Assembly (NCBI RefSeq): GCF_030297155.1 | Contig: NZ_AP028067.1 | Coordinates: 2,356,001-2,420,000, forward strand | Direction: 5' to 3' | DNA: 64,000 bases | Source: Vibrio sp. FE10 | GTDB taxonomy: Bacteria; Pseudomonadota; Gammaproteobacteria; Enterobacterales; Vibrionaceae | Shown here: positions 37,607 through 46,821 of the stretch, one piece after another | How the letters are laid out: every line of letters starts with the position of its first letter | Position numbering within the stretch: position 1 is the stretch's first letter | Notes under the pieces: generated by a model | The model's database searches: none | What the model saw: the letters and a program-made list of their open reading frames with translations, nothing else | What the model was told of the DNA's origin: nothing | Translations under genes and position numbers: made by a program

Positions 37607-37621
37607 TATAAGATCTCAGAG

Positions 37622-38266
37622 TTAAAGGGTCTCAGTATCTAACATTCCATGTCTAATCGCTAAATGCGTAAGCTCTACATCACCGCTGATGTCTAGTTTA
37701 CTGAACAGTCGGTAGCGGTAGCTGTTAACTGTTTTAGGACTTAGATTGAGTTGTTCTGAAATATCCGTCACTTTCTGACCTTTGGTAATCATCATCATGA
37801 TTTGAAGCTCACGTTCAGATAGATCGGCGAATGGATTTTCAGACGCAGGCGAGAATTGGCTTAAAGCCATCTGCTGCGCAATTTCTGGTGAAATGTATCG
37901 TTGGCCACTATTAACCACTCGAATTGCATTTACCATCTCGTCCGGACCTGCACCTTTAGTAAGGTAACCTGCAGCTCCAGCTTGCATCACTTTAGTTGGA
38001 AACGGATTTTCCGTATGCACCGTTAAAACGATGATTTTAATATCAGGGTTGAAACGCAGGATTTTCTTGGTTGCTTCTAAGCCACCAATACCAGGCATAT
38101 TCATATCCATCAAAATAACGTCAGTATTATTAGTACGACACCATTTTGCAGCATCTTCACCGCTTTCAGCTTCCCCTGCTACGTTCATTCCACGGACGTC
38201 TTCAATAATACGTCGTATCCCTGTGCGAACCAGCTCGTGATCATCTACAAGGAAAACATTTATCAA
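37622..38266 (-). CDS. uvrY: Response regulator UvrY (GacA/VarA), TTG start
   Basis: UvrY is the DNA-binding partner of the sensor kinase BarA; it activates small RNAs that titrate CsrA. The 214 residues hold a receiver domain (VDDHE at the N-terminus, phospho-acceptor Asp54 in LMDMNMPG, Lys in LTKGAG near 104) and a LuxR-type helix-turn-helix (about 145-205; LSERELQIMMMITKG). The frame opens at 38305, but I chose the TTG at 38266 because a GGAG sequence lies 9 bp upstream and the product then aligns to the family start (MINVFLVDDHELVR). Confidence 0.93.
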   Translation of the reverse strand: MINVFLVDDHELVRTGIRRIIEDVRGMNVAGEAESGEDAAKWCRTNNTDVILMDMNMPGIGGLEATKKILRFNPDIKIIVLTVHTENPFPTKVMQAGAAGYLTKGAGPDEMVNAIRVVNSGQRYISPEIAQQMALSQFSPASENPFADLSERELQIMMMITKGQKVTDISEQLNLSPKTVNSYRYRLFSKLDISGDVELTHLAIRHGMLDTETL

Positions 38267-38693
38267 ATCTTGTATCTCCACACTATTAATTGGCTCTGCA
38301 ACCACCGTAAAGCTTCATCTGTTTGAAACAATTGAACAAAGAAACAGTGGGTCGCAGCATTGTGTATATCTTAACTCAATTACTAAATTAAATCTCTGTT
38401 GAATATGTGTCGAAACACTAACTTTAGCAAGTACTTATTTATAAATAAGCCAACTAAAACAACAAGCTTTAGGTAAAAATCAACTAGTTAAAACAACACC
38501 CAATAAAATTACACAAGATAAAGACATTTTCAATACCATTGAATCTTGATTCATTACAATTTCACTTTTTTGCTTATTAAGTCCCGTTATTCTTCTCCAA
38601 TTCGCAAAATATAGAGACTATTTTCGTTTGCTGTTGTGCGTGATGAGGCGCTAGATGGTAGTATTCCGCTCTCCATTTCAATAGGTTACTACA
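38267..38693. other. Divergent control region between uvrY and polB
   Basis: 427 bp, AT-rich, no gene. It must hold the uvrY promoter (minus) and the polB promoter (plus). I looked for a LexA box (CTGT-N8-ACAG) for polB and found none convincing. Confidence 0.5.
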
Positions 38694-41057
38694 TTGGATA
38701 TTCAGCAAGGCTTTGTACTCACAAGACAAGCGCGAGACTTTTCAGGGCGCACACAAATCGACTTGTGGTTAAGCACCCCTAAAGGCCCAACGCTACTGAC
38801 TATTCAAAACGAAAAGCCTGTCTTTTTTGTTGCTCAATCCGATATCGAAACGTGCCAATCTATTGCCGATAAAGAAGCCATAGATTGTCAGTTTAAGCCC
38901 TTAGAGCTGGCGACATTTGACCAAACCCCTTTAGCCGCTTGTTACACCTCATTGTCGAGAAGCAGCTTCGGGTTAGCTCAGGCCTTTAACGGTGAAGAGA
39001 TCCAAACCTTTGAAAGTGATATTCGACTGGCCGATCGTTTCTTAATGGAACGCTTTATCAAGGGCAGTATCGAATTCACAGGCGCTATCACTCAAAAAAA
39101 ACAACACCTCAGAGTTTCGAACGCAAAATGTCGAGCTGGCGATTACTTGCCAAACTTGTCTGTGGTTTCGCTTGATATTGAGTGTTCAGAAAAAGGTGTG
39201 CTTTATTCCATCGGCCTAGACAGTCCAATGGATAGCCGAGTGATCATGGTCGGCGAACCACAACAAGCAGACACCAATATCCAATGGGTTGCCAATGAGA
39301 AAGCTCTGCTTGAAGCCATGATTGCTTGGTTCTCCGAGTTTGACCCCGACATCATCATCGGTTGGAACGTCATTGATTTCGACTTTAGGCTGCTGCATAA
39401 GCGTTCAGAATGGAACGAAGTAAAACTCAGTATTGGTCGCGACAATCAACCGAGCTTCTTTCGCAGCTCCGCACAAAATCAACAGGGCTTCATTACCATT
39501 CCTGGCCGAGTGGTCTTAGATGGTATCGATATGCTTAAAACAGCAACCTACCATTTCCGATCATGGTCTCTTGAGTCCGTGTCACAAGAGTTGCTGGGCG
39601 AAGGCAAAGACATTCATAATGTTCATGACCGTATGGATGAAATCAATCGAATGTTTAAGTTCGATAAACCTTCATTGGCCAAATACAACCTTCAAGACTG
39701 CGTGCTAGTAAACCGTATATTTGAACACACTCACCTACTCGATTTTGCTATTGAACGCTCTCGCTTAACTGGTGTTGAACTTGATCGCGTTGGCGGCTCT
39801 GTTGCCGCCTTTACCAATTTATATATGCCTCAAATACACCGCGCAGGTTACGTCGCGCCTAACTTAGAGCCCGAAAATTGGATCGCTAGCCCCGGTGGCT
39901 ATGTAATGGATTCAATTCCTAACCTTTATGACTCTGTGTTGGTTCTCGACTTTAAGAGTCTGTACCCATCGATCATTCGTTCATTCTTGATTGACCCAAT
40001 GGGGCTGATTGAAGGGCTAAAATTAGAATTAGGCTCTGAAGAAGACCAAGCAGTGGCTGGGTTTCGTGGCGGTCAATTCCACCGCTCTAAGCACTTTCTA
40101 CCAGAGATGATCGAAAACCTCTGGGCAGCCCGTGATGTCGCGAAGAAAAATAACGAGAAAGCATTTTCTCAGGCGATTAAGATCATCATGAATTCTTTCT
40201 ATGGGGTACTTGGTTCTTCTGGTTGTCGCTTCTTTGATACACGCTTGGCATCCTCTATCACCATGCGCGGGCATGAGATCATGAAGCAGACCAAGGTTTT
40301 GATCGAAGACAAAGGCTATCAAGTGATCTACGGGGACACCGATTCAACCTTCGTGTCTCTCAATGGTAGTTTTGAGCAAGAGCAAGCGGACGAGATTGGC
40401 CACTCTCTCGTGGCTTATATCAACGACTGGTGGACAAATCATCTGAAAGAGGTCTATAACCTCACCTCAATACTTGAATTGGAATACGAGACCCATTACC
40501 GCAAGTTTCTAATGCCGACTATTCGAGGCTCTGAGACAGGATCAAAGAAACGTTATGCAGGTTTAATCAATCAAGGTGACCAAGAGAAGATCATTTTCAA
40601 AGGCCTTGAAAGTGCACGAACCGATTGGACGCCTCTCGCACAACAGTTCCAACAAACCTTATATGAGATGGTCTTTCATGACCAAGATCCAAGTGATTAT
40701 GTTAGACAGTTTGTCGATGAAACATCCGCGGGCAAACACGATGATTTACTGGTTTACCAAAAGCGCTTGCGCCGTAAGTTGCATGAATACCAAAAGAACA
40801 TTCCACCGCAGGTTCGCGCAGCAAGATTGGCCGACGAGATCAATGCCCAGCTTGGTCGCCCGCTTCAATACCAAAACAAAGGGCGTATTGAATATTTGAT
40901 TACGCTGAGTGGCCCTGAGCCCAAGGAGTATTTGAAGAGTGGCATCGATTATCAACATTACATTGATAAACAGATTAAACCGGTCGCAGAAGCGATTCTG
41001 CCATTTATAGGGTTAGATTTTGAAAGAGTTAGCGGGCAACAGTTAGGCCTGTTCTAG
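38694..41057 (+). CDS. polB: DNA polymerase II, TTG start
   Basis: PolB is a family B polymerase with 3'-5' exonuclease used in lesion bypass and restart. The 787 residues show Exo I (SLDIECSE, near 159), Exo II (IIGWNVIDFD), polymerase motif A (DFKSLYPSIIRS, near 418), motif B (KIIMNSFYGVLG), motif C (YGDTDSTF, near 545) and the C-terminal clamp-binding peptide QLGLF. The start is TTG with an AGG ribosome binding site 8 bp upstream. It is SOS-induced in E. coli, but no LexA box is visible here. Confidence 0.95.
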   Translation: MDIQQGFVLTRQARDFSGRTQIDLWLSTPKGPTLLTIQNEKPVFFVAQSDIETCQSIADKEAIDCQFKPLELATFDQTPLAACYTSLSRSSFGLAQAFNGEEIQTFESDIRLADRFLMERFIKGSIEFTGAITQKKQHLRVSNAKCRAGDYLPNLSVVSLDIECSEKGVLYSIGLDSPMDSRVIMVGEPQQADTNIQWVANEKALLEAMIAWFSEFDPDIIIGWNVIDFDFRLLHKRSEWNEVKLSIGRDNQPSFFRSSAQNQQGFITIPGRVVLDGIDMLKTATYHFRSWSLESVSQELLGEGKDIHNVHDRMDEINRMFKFDKPSLAKYNLQDCVLVNRIFEHTHLLDFAIERSRLTGVELDRVGGSVAAFTNLYMPQIHRAGYVAPNLEPENWIASPGGYVMDSIPNLYDSVLVLDFKSLYPSIIRSFLIDPMGLIEGLKLELGSEEDQAVAGFRGGQFHRSKHFLPEMIENLWAARDVAKKNNEKAFSQAIKIIMNSFYGVLGSSGCRFFDTRLASSITMRGHEIMKQTKVLIEDKGYQVIYGDTDSTFVSLNGSFEQEQADEIGHSLVAYINDWWTNHLKEVYNLTSILELEYETHYRKFLMPTIRGSETGSKKRYAGLINQGDQEKIIFKGLESARTDWTPLAQQFQQTLYEMVFHDQDPSDYVRQFVDETSAGKHDDLLVYQKRLRRKLHEYQKNIPPQVRAARLADEINAQLGRPLQYQNKGRIEYLITLSGPEPKEYLKSGIDYQHYIDKQIKPVAEAILPFIGLDFERVSGQQLGLF

Positions 41058-41077
41058 ATTTAATTCTCTTTTCGAGG

Positions 41078-41109
41078 CGACCTTTAATCGATATATCGAT
41101 TAAAGGTCG
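41078..41109. repeat. 32 bp perfect palindrome downstream of polB
   Basis: CGACCTTTAATCGATA is followed directly by its exact reverse complement; the axis lies between 41093 and 41094, with no loop. It begins 20 bp after the polB stop and lacks a T-run, so it is not a standard terminator. Confidence 0.85.
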
Positions 41110-41126
41110 AACCAGGCATCAAAACG

Positions 41127-41171
41127 AAAAAAGCAGAGAAGTGCTGTGTTACTCAGCCCGCTCTGCTTTTT
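41127..41171. terminator. Bidirectional terminator after polB
   Basis: AAAAAAGCAGAG and CTCTGCTTTTT arms around an inner loop of about 22 bases; serves polB and possibly the convergent nucleotidyltransferase gene. Confidence 0.7.
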
Positions 41172-41198
41172 AGTATTCATCGGATAGGTTACGAATCT

Positions 41199-41966
41199 CT
41201 ATCCGATACGAAACTCTGTTTTCTGGTACTGCTTAACCAGCCATTCACCAAAGCCATCAAGAATCCCTATCACCGAACGTTTTGGGATCGCTCGTCCAGA
41301 CAGCAGAATCCCCAATCTTTGAATCTCGACTTCTTTCTCTGGATGGTATCTTAAGAACTGTTGACCGCACTCCATAGGCGTATCGAACCAATTCTTATCT
41401 CGGTACATGATCAAAGAGTAACTGGCTCGCAGAAGCTTCTTGGCAATAATCACCTGCGCGGCGACTTGCTGCTCTGGCGTTGTTGATCGGGCAATCTTGT
41501 TACGATAAACCGCTAACCAGTTTTCCGCATCCATATTCCAGTGCTTAGCAATTTCCCAACTCGTTTCGAAATCACCATAGCAGTCTGATAAGTCTTCACC
41601 ATGTACACACACGGCTAAATGCTTGAGCATGAAGCCCCAAGTAAAGATGTTGTCGAAATCAACGATCTCGCTTACCAAGGTGGTTTTGATTGCCACTTGA
41701 GTGACCTGAGGGAAGCTCTTTTGGAAGCGCCATTTGATGGTATTCAGCAGCGTGGTTCGTTGATCTGGGAAAGAACGATGGGTAACCACAACCACATCTA
41801 GATTCGAGCGACCGACAACGGCTTGCTTACGTGCCACACTGCCATAAACATAGACACTGTGCAGATTAGAACCTAACCCACCTTTTAGAAAGGTAATCAG
41901 ATCGTTAACCACAGGTTGAAATTCAGGTTGAAATGGCTGTATTGGGTCAATAACAGGTAGCTGCAT
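41199..41966 (-). CDS. Nucleotidyltransferase-fold protein with altered metal-site motif
   Basis: The 255-residue cytosolic protein has a Pol-beta-type nucleotidyltransferase core, YVYGSVARKQAVVGRSNLDVVVV (about 39-61), and a helical C-terminal half like that of aminoglycoside adenylyltransferases. The usual catalytic pattern GS...SDxD reads GS...SNLD: the first Asp is Asn55, while Asp57 remains. This could reduce or abolish catalysis. Substrate unknown; resistance should not be inferred. It is a single gene convergent with polB. Confidence 0.65.
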   Translation of the reverse strand: MQLPVIDPIQPFQPEFQPVVNDLITFLKGGLGSNLHSVYVYGSVARKQAVVGRSNLDVVVVTHRSFPDQRTTLLNTIKWRFQKSFPQVTQVAIKTTLVSEIVDFDNIFTWGFMLKHLAVCVHGEDLSDCYGDFETSWEIAKHWNMDAENWLAVYRNKIARSTTPEQQVAAQVIIAKKLLRASYSLIMYRDKNWFDTPMECGQQFLRYHPEKEVEIQRLGILLSGRAIPKRSVIGILDGFGEWLVKQYQKTEFRIG

Positions 41967-42103
41967 AGGTCGTTTCGGTAAATAAAATAATGATTTAACT
42001 GTCTCTCTATGATCGCTTAGGTGACTTTATGATTCAAGCTATTCCTATTTATAGCGTCTACGAGATATAATCACCGGATAGACCCAATAAGGACAAACAC
42101 AAA

Positions 42104-42673
42104 ATGCCTAGAGCAAGTGAGATTAAAAAAGGTTTTGCGATCAATGTTGATGGCAAAACAGTACTAGTTAAAGATATCGAAGTAACAACACCAGGTGGCC
42201 GTGGCGGTCAAAAGATCTACCGCTTCCGTGGTCACGATGTAGCAACTGGCGTTAAAACAGAAGTTCGTCACAAGGCTGACGAAATCGTTGAAACTATCGA
42301 CGTAACTAAGCGTGCAGTAATGTTCTCTTACGTTGATGGCAACGAATACATCTTCATGGATAACGAAGATTACACACAGTTCATCTTCAACGGTGAAATG
42401 ATCGAAGACGAGCTGCTGTTCATCAACGAAGATACGCAAGGTATGTACGCGATTCTTATCGACGGTACTGCGGCGACTCTTGAGTTACCAACTTCAGTTG
42501 AGCTAGTGATCGAAGAAACAGACCCTTCAATCAAAGGTGCATCTGCTTCAGCTCGTACTAAGCCAGCTCGTCTGTCTACTGGTCTTACTGTTCAAGTTCC
42601 TGAGTACATTGCAACTGGCGACAAAGTTGTTGTGAACACAGCTGAACGTAAATACATGAACCGCGCAAGCTAA
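42104..42673 (+). CDS. yeiP: Elongation factor P-like protein EfpL (YeiP)
   Basis: EfpL is a paralogue of EF-P that helps ribosomes stalled at difficult peptide-bond sequences. The 189 residues form a KOW-like N-domain with the tip loop TPGGRGGQ (about 29-36; Arg in place of the modified Lys of EF-P) and two OB domains; SYVDGNEYIFMDNEDY and GASASARTKPA are the family signatures. An AAGGA ribosome binding site precedes the ATG. A DUF440 gene follows by 10 bp. Confidence 0.93.
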   Translation: MPRASEIKKGFAINVDGKTVLVKDIEVTTPGGRGGQKIYRFRGHDVATGVKTEVRHKADEIVETIDVTKRAVMFSYVDGNEYIFMDNEDYTQFIFNGEMIEDELLFINEDTQGMYAILIDGTAATLELPTSVELVIEETDPSIKGASASARTKPARLSTGLTVQVPEYIATGDKVVVNTAERKYMNRAS

Positions 42674-42683
42674 GATACTGATT

Positions 42684-43013
42684 ATGACCGAAGCTAACGA
42701 CCTAATGTCTTACGACGACGCAATTGACACTGCATACGACATCTTTCTAGAGATGGCTGCTGATAACCTTGAACCAGCAGACGTGATCCTATTCACGGCT
42801 CAGTTTGAAGATCGTGGCGCTGCAGAACTTGTTGAAACTGGTGACGATTGGGTTGAACATGTTGGCTTTGAAGTCGACAAAGAGATCTACGCTGAAGTAC
42901 GCATTGGTCTTGTAAATGAAGCTGATGATGTCTTAGATGACGTTTTCGCTCGTCTGCTGATCAGCCGTGATCCTGAACACAAGTTCTGTCACATGTTGTG
43001 GAAACGCGACTAG
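42684..43013 (+). CDS. DUF440 / YciU-family acidic protein (putative DNA mimic)
   Basis: The 109-residue protein is strongly acidic and matches the YciU/HI1450 family (AYDIFLEMAADNLEPADVILF at about 17-37; DDVFARLLISRDPEHKFCHMLW at the C-terminus). The family has been proposed to mimic double-stranded DNA; its partner in Vibrio is unknown. It lies 10 bp after efpL, so it is probably in the same transcript, and is followed by a terminator. Confidence 0.88.
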   Translation: MTEANDLMSYDDAIDTAYDIFLEMAADNLEPADVILFTAQFEDRGAAELVETGDDWVEHVGFEVDKEIYAEVRIGLVNEADDVLDDVFARLLISRDPEHKFCHMLWKRD

Positions 43014-43022
43014 GCTCTTCTT

Positions 43023-43054
43023 AAACCAGCTCAGAGTACTGAGCTGGTTTTCTT
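43023..43054 (+). terminator. Terminator of yeiP-DUF440
   Basis: AAACCAGCTCAG, AGTA, CTGAGCTGGTTTT: a perfect 12 bp stem followed by a short T-run. Confidence 0.75.
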
Positions 43055-43102
43055 ACGACTTCATAGCCTCATCACTTTACCAAACTGCAACTCTACAAAA
43101 TT

Positions 43103-43594
43103 ATGACCAAAGCAAAGACAGATACCCTATCCAAAGGCTATGCCTGTGTTGGATTAGTAAATCCCAAAACCCCTGAAAATGTTGGCTCAGTAATGAGAGC
43201 GGCTGGTTGCTACGGAGCAAACTCTGTATTTTATACTGGCACCCGTTATGACCACGCTCGACAGTTTCATACCGACACCAAAGAAAAGCACCTTGAGTTG
43301 CCATTAATTGGTGTGGAAGACCTGAAAGACATTATTCCTGTTGGCTGCGTACCCATCGCGGTTGATTTGATAGAAGGCGCTAAGCCTCTGCCTGATTATA
43401 AGCACCCACCCCGTGCTTTTTATATCTTCGGCCCTGAAGATGGGACTCTGAAAAAAGAGATCACGGACTTCTGTCGTGAAACCATCTACGTTCCGACTAA
43501 TGGCTGCATGAACCTCGCTGCCGCGGTCAATGTTATTTTGTATGACCGCATGGCGAAGGGTGACAACTTCTCGAATCATTTGAAAGTGACCTAA
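43103..43594 (+). CDS. SpoU/TrmH-family RNA 2'-O-methyltransferase
   Basis: A small SPOUT-knot methyltransferase of 163 residues. Motif 1 is NPKTPENVGSVMRAAGCYGA (about 20-39; the Arg is the catalytic-site residue), motif 2 is FYIFGPEDGTL (about 106-116) and motif 3 is NGCMNLAAAVNVILYD (about 133-148). It uses SAM to methylate a ribose in tRNA or rRNA. It resembles TrmL in size but the target cannot be fixed from sequence. Confidence 0.85.
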   Translation: MTKAKTDTLSKGYACVGLVNPKTPENVGSVMRAAGCYGANSVFYTGTRYDHARQFHTDTKEKHLELPLIGVEDLKDIIPVGCVPIAVDLIEGAKPLPDYKHPPRAFYIFGPEDGTLKKEITDFCRETIYVPTNGCMNLAAAVNVILYDRMAKGDNFSNHLKVT

Positions 43595-43624
43595 TACCAA
43601 TCGTAGTAAATAGCTAGTCAGCTT

Positions 43625-43696
43625 AGCTGGTTAATCGTTTCGAGCTAGTTAATCACTTCTAGCTAGTTATTCACTTCTACCTGGTTAAGCACTTCC
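43625..43696. repeat. 18 bp tandem repeat, four units
   Basis: Units start at 43625, 43643, 43661 and 43679 with consensus AGCTAGTTAATCACTTCT. Units 2 and 3 differ at one position; units 1 and 4 at four or five. It lies between the SpoU gene and the following terminator, in the 3' untranslated region. Confidence 0.85.
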
Positions 43697-43728
43697 ACAT
43701 GATTTGAACTGCGCCATATTCAAGACAT

Positions 43729-43758
43729 AAAAAAACCTGCTAAGTTAGCAGGTTTTTT
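43729..43758. terminator. Bidirectional terminator between the SpoU gene and rluB
   Basis: AAAAAACCTGCTAA, GT, TAGCAGGTTTTTTT; A and T tracts on both sides serve both convergent genes. Confidence 0.85.
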
Positions 43759-43817
43759 TGTATTCGAAACGTTGAATTAAGCTTTAAGCTTAAGAACTGT
43801 AGCAACTACTGGTGTAA

Positions 43818-44846
43818 TTACTTACGTGATCTTGGCTTAGCCGGTTTAGCCGGGCGTCCGTTGTTCAGTTTAGGCTTTTTAGTAGCCTGAGGTTTGCCAT
43901 TTGCCGCTGGAGCGCTACGACCTGAATCAGGTGTTGTAGTACCGCGGGTTGCAGGCTTCTTACGCTTAGTCTGGTTGCTGCGGCCTTTAGGAGCATTTGC
44001 ACGCTCTTCGTGACGCTTAACAGCACGACGAATTTTCTGGCTACGAGAACGCTCACGCTTACGAGAAGTGTTTGCAGGATCAAGATCCAACAGTGTCTCT
44101 TTTTCTGGCTGAAGTTCTACAAGCTCACGCAAGTAGTTTACTTCTTGAAGATCTAGCTCTTTCCAACCGCCACGAGGCAGTTTCTTATCAAGGTAGATAT
44201 CACCGTAACGTACACGTTTCAGACGGCTTACTGTTGTTTCTTGTGATTCCCAAAGACGACGAACCTCACGGTTACGACCTTCGTTAATTGCTACGTAGAA
44301 AGTATGGTTCATACCTTCACCGCCAGCGTAAACCACATCTTCGAAACGAGCCATACCATCTTCAAGTTGAACGCCACGAGTCACGTTCTTAACTTTTTGC
44401 TCAGTTACTTCACCAAATACACGTACTAGGTACTCACGCTCAACCTGACGGCTTGGGTGCATTAGGCGGTTTGCTAGTTCACCATCGGTTGTGAACAACA
44501 GTAGGCCTGATGTGTTTGCATCAAGACGACCAACTGAAATCCAACGAGAACCACGGATCTTAGGTAGACGATCGAAAACAGTACGGCGACCTTCAGGATC
44601 GTGACGAGTACAAAGCTCACCTTCAGGTTTGTAGTAAGCAAGTACACGACAAACCACTTCTTCAGAGGCTTTGCCTGTAATTGTGTGGCCATCGATACGG
44701 ATCACTGAGTTCTCGTCTTCAAGACGCTCACCCAATTTCGCAACTTGACCGTTAACACTTACACGACCAGATTTGATTAAACCTTCTAGTTCACGACGAG
44801 AACCGTGACCAGCTCGCGCTAAAACCTTCTGTAATTTTTCGCTCAT
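43818..44846 (-). CDS. rluB: 23S rRNA pseudouridine synthase RluB
   Basis: RluB makes pseudouridine 2605 in 23S rRNA. The 342 residues include an S4 RNA-binding domain (about 1-58; [20 protein letters not shown]), the catalytic Asp109 in [13 protein letters not shown], and a long Lys/Arg/Pro-rich disordered C-terminal tail (about 255-342). The order rluB, yciO, rnaAM divergent from trp is the same as in E. coli. Confidence 0.94.
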   Translation of the reverse strand: MSEKLQKVLARAGHGSRRELEGLIKSGRVSVNGQVAKLGERLEDENSVIRIDGHTITGKASEEVVCRVLAYYKPEGELCTRHDPEGRRTVFDRLPKIRGSRWISVGRLDANTSGLLLFTTDGELANRLMHPSRQVEREYLVRVFGEVTEQKVKNVTRGVQLEDGMARFEDVVYAGGEGMNHTFYVAINEGRNREVRRLWESQETTVSRLKRVRYGDIYLDKKLPRGGWKELDLQEVNYLRELVELQPEKETLLDLDPANTSRKRERSRSQKIRRAVKRHEERANAPKGRSNQTKRKKPATRGTTTPDSGRSAPAANGKPQATKKPKLNNGRPAKPAKPRSRK

Positions 44847-45005
44847 TTACTCTTTTCTACCTAATTGTCGTCTTCACAGACGTCGAATGAATTTTTCGCG
44901 ACCAAATCGCGGTCGCGTATTATCGCAAATAACCTGCCAAAAAGCACTTGTTATTTACTCTGGCAGGTTTGCTGTTTCGTTACAGACTGTTAATCAGTAA
45001 CGCTA

Positions 45006-45626
45006 TTATTCAAACGGCGCTGGATCACCGGCACCACGACGTAAAACAACCGCGTCATCGTCACTGAAGTCAATAACCGTAGTAGGTTGCTCACCCAGGT
45101 AGCCACCATTCAAAATGACATCAACCGCATGCTCTAAGCTGTCGCGAATTTCTTCTGGATCCGATTCAGTTGTCTCGTTACCCGGCAGGATTAGCGAGGT
45201 CGACATCAAAGGCTCACCCATCGCTTCTAGAAGGTCTAGGGCAATTTTGTTGTCTGGTACTCGAATACCGATCGTTTTACGCTTAGCGTTCATCAAACGC
45301 TTTGGCACTTCTTTTGTTGCTTTGAAAATAAACGTGTAAGCACCTGGCGTGTGCGCCTTAAGCAGACGGAAAGCCACGTTATCTACTCGTGCATACAGTG
45401 ACAACTCAGAAAGGTCACGGCATAACAAAGTGAAATTGTGCTTGTCATCGATTCGACGAATTTTACAGATGCGTTCGAGTGCTTGTTTATTCTCAAGCTG
45501 ACAACCCAGTGCATAACCTGAATCTGTTGGATAAACCACAACGCCGCCATTGCGAATAATCGCAACCGCTTGAGTAATTAAGCGCGCTTGTGGGTTATCT
45601 GGGTGTACATAAAAAAACTGGCTCAT
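45006..45626 (-). CDS. yciO: YciO, Sua5/YrdC-fold protein
   Basis: The 206-residue protein has the YrdC fold (GGVVVYPTDSGYALGC, about 27-42; KRKTIGIRVP, about 115-124; STSLILPG). YrdC/Sua5 proteins make threonylcarbamoyl-AMP for tRNA modification; YciO is a paralogue whose role is less certain. Start and length match E. coli YciO. It lies between rnaAM and rluB on the same strand. Confidence 0.9.
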   Translation of the reverse strand: MSQFFYVHPDNPQARLITQAVAIIRNGGVVVYPTDSGYALGCQLENKQALERICKIRRIDDKHNFTLLCRDLSELSLYARVDNVAFRLLKAHTPGAYTFIFKATKEVPKRLMNAKRKTIGIRVPDNKIALDLLEAMGEPLMSTSLILPGNETTESDPEEIRDSLEHAVDVILNGGYLGEQPTTVIDFSDDDAVVLRRGAGDPAPFE

Positions 45627-45688
45627 TGTTGATCCTCGTTATCGAATCTCTCGACTCTATCATCAGAAGGAGCTGGCTCACCTAAAGA

Positions 45689-46543
45689 CTATTCAGATGG
45701 TGAAACCGTTTGAAACTCCCAATCTTTCCATACTTCTTCGACCCCAGAAGGTAGCCAGAGATTACGTCCAAGTTCCATCCATGGGGATGGGTAATGGAAG
45801 TCGCTGCCTTGGGAGGCTAATAGTTTGTATTGTATAGCATAATCCGCAAGTGTGCGTCTTTCTTGTTGCGCTTGCTGAGGTTGAGCCACTTCCATGGCGT
45901 CACCATTTGCTTCAACAAATGCAGCGAGCAGACGTTTAACCCACTTGGCTGTAAGGCCATATCGCGCAGGGTGTGCTAATACCGCTTGACCACCAGCCGC
46001 ATGAATAGCCGTTACAGCATCACTCATTGAGCACCATGTTGGCGGCACATAACCTGGGTTGTTGCGCGTAAGAAACTTTTTAAACACCTGCTGCATGGTT
46101 TTCGCATAGCCGTTGTCGACTAACCACTTCGCAAAATGCGCTCGAGTAATTGGTGCATCACCAGCAATCAACTTAACTTCTTCCAAAACGCCTTCACGGG
46201 TCGCTTTCTCGAGTCGTTGAGCAATCATCTCAGCACGCCCAATACGATGAAGCTTCTGTTGTTCAATTAACGCTTTCAATTCTGGTGATTCAGGATCGAC
46301 GTTTAACCCAACAATATGGATATCTTTGTTTTGCCAAACGGTTGAGATCTCGATGCCGTTAATCAACTGAATAGGAAGATTGTTATCAGCAATATAGCTA
46401 CGTGCTTCAGCAAGCCCATCAGTCGTATCATGATCTGTAATCGCTAACGCTTCGATGTTAAAGCCTAACGCTCGGTCAATCAGTTCAGGTGGAGTAAGTC
46501 GGCCATCTGAGGCTGTTGTATGACTATGTAGATCAATTCTCAT
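45689..46543 (-). CDS. rnm: RNase AM (YciV), PHP-domain 5'-3' exoribonuclease
   Basis: A metal-dependent PHP-domain phosphoesterase. E. coli YciV (RNase AM) trims the 5' ends of rRNAs and degrades 3',5'-pAp-like products. The 284-residue protein shows [11 protein letters not shown] (about 3-13), ITDHDTTDG (about 34-42), [14 protein letters not shown] and GSDFHYP, the metal-binding His/Asp set. I chose the ATG at 46543 (MRIDLHSHT) by family start; the frame opens at 46612. It is divergent from trp, about 50 bp from the trp promoter. Confidence 0.92.
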   Translation of the reverse strand: MRIDLHSHTTASDGRLTPPELIDRALGFNIEALAITDHDTTDGLAEARSYIADNNLPIQLINGIEISTVWQNKDIHIVGLNVDPESPELKALIEQQKLHRIGRAEMIAQRLEKATREGVLEEVKLIAGDAPITRAHFAKWLVDNGYAKTMQQVFKKFLTRNNPGYVPPTWCSMSDAVTAIHAAGGQAVLAHPARYGLTAKWVKRLLAAFVEANGDAMEVAQPQQAQQERRTLADYAIQYKLLASQGSDFHYPSPWMELGRNLWLPSGVEEVWKDWEFQTVSPSE

Positions 46544-46595
46544 ATATTCTTTTTCATTGTTTTCAATTTTTATCGTTATATTTGTGTCAACGCAC

Positions 46596-46624
46596 TTGAC
46601 CTGCAAGCGCAAAACTAGTTAACT
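46596..46624 (+). promoter_or_regulatory. trp operon promoter
   Basis: TTGACC (46596-46601), 17 bp, TTAACT (46619-46624). The -10 is the same as in the E. coli trp promoter and lies inside the operator. Confidence 0.85.
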
Positions 46625-46627
46625 AGT
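46614..46627. promoter_or_regulatory. TrpR operator
   Basis: ACTAGTTAACTAGT is a perfect palindrome identical to the core of the E. coli trp operator. It overlaps the -10 hexamer, so TrpR would block the polymerase. The trpR gene is not in this window. Confidence 0.88.
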
Positions 46628-46663
46628 ACATAAATACGAAGTATCACATTTGATAGGTTCACT

Positions 46664-46789
46664 ATGTTACAAGAATTTAACCAAAACCATAAAGATAAAG
46701 TTTTAGAACTTTCTTCAGTAGAAGCAAGTTCAGAGCTTAATTGGTGGCGCACTTGGACAAGTTCTTGGTGGGCCAACGTGTACTTCTAA
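46664..46789 (+). CDS. trpL: trp operon leader peptide
   Basis: A 41-codon leader, too short for most gene finders. It contains five Trp codons: a pair at residues 27-28, one at 31 and a pair at 35-36, ending in NVYF. Stalling at these codons when Trp-tRNA is scarce controls the attenuator at 46822. The second Trp pair (46766-46771) overlaps the antiterminator arm GGTGGGC (46767-46773), which pairs with GCCCGCT (46824-46830) of the terminator. Confidence 0.93.
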   Translation: MLQEFNQNHKDKVLELSSVEASSELNWWRTWTSSWWANVYF

Positions 46790-46821
46790 TTAAACAGTTT
46801 GTTTATAAAAAAGTTATCACT

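Noticed and set aside
38560..38693. LexA box for polB
   Set aside because: I looked for CTGT-N8-ACAG; only partial CTGT-containing matches (near 38631) without the second half were found.
41199..41966. Aminoglycoside resistance gene
   Set aside because: Only the fold is shared; the key Asp is changed and no mobile context exists.
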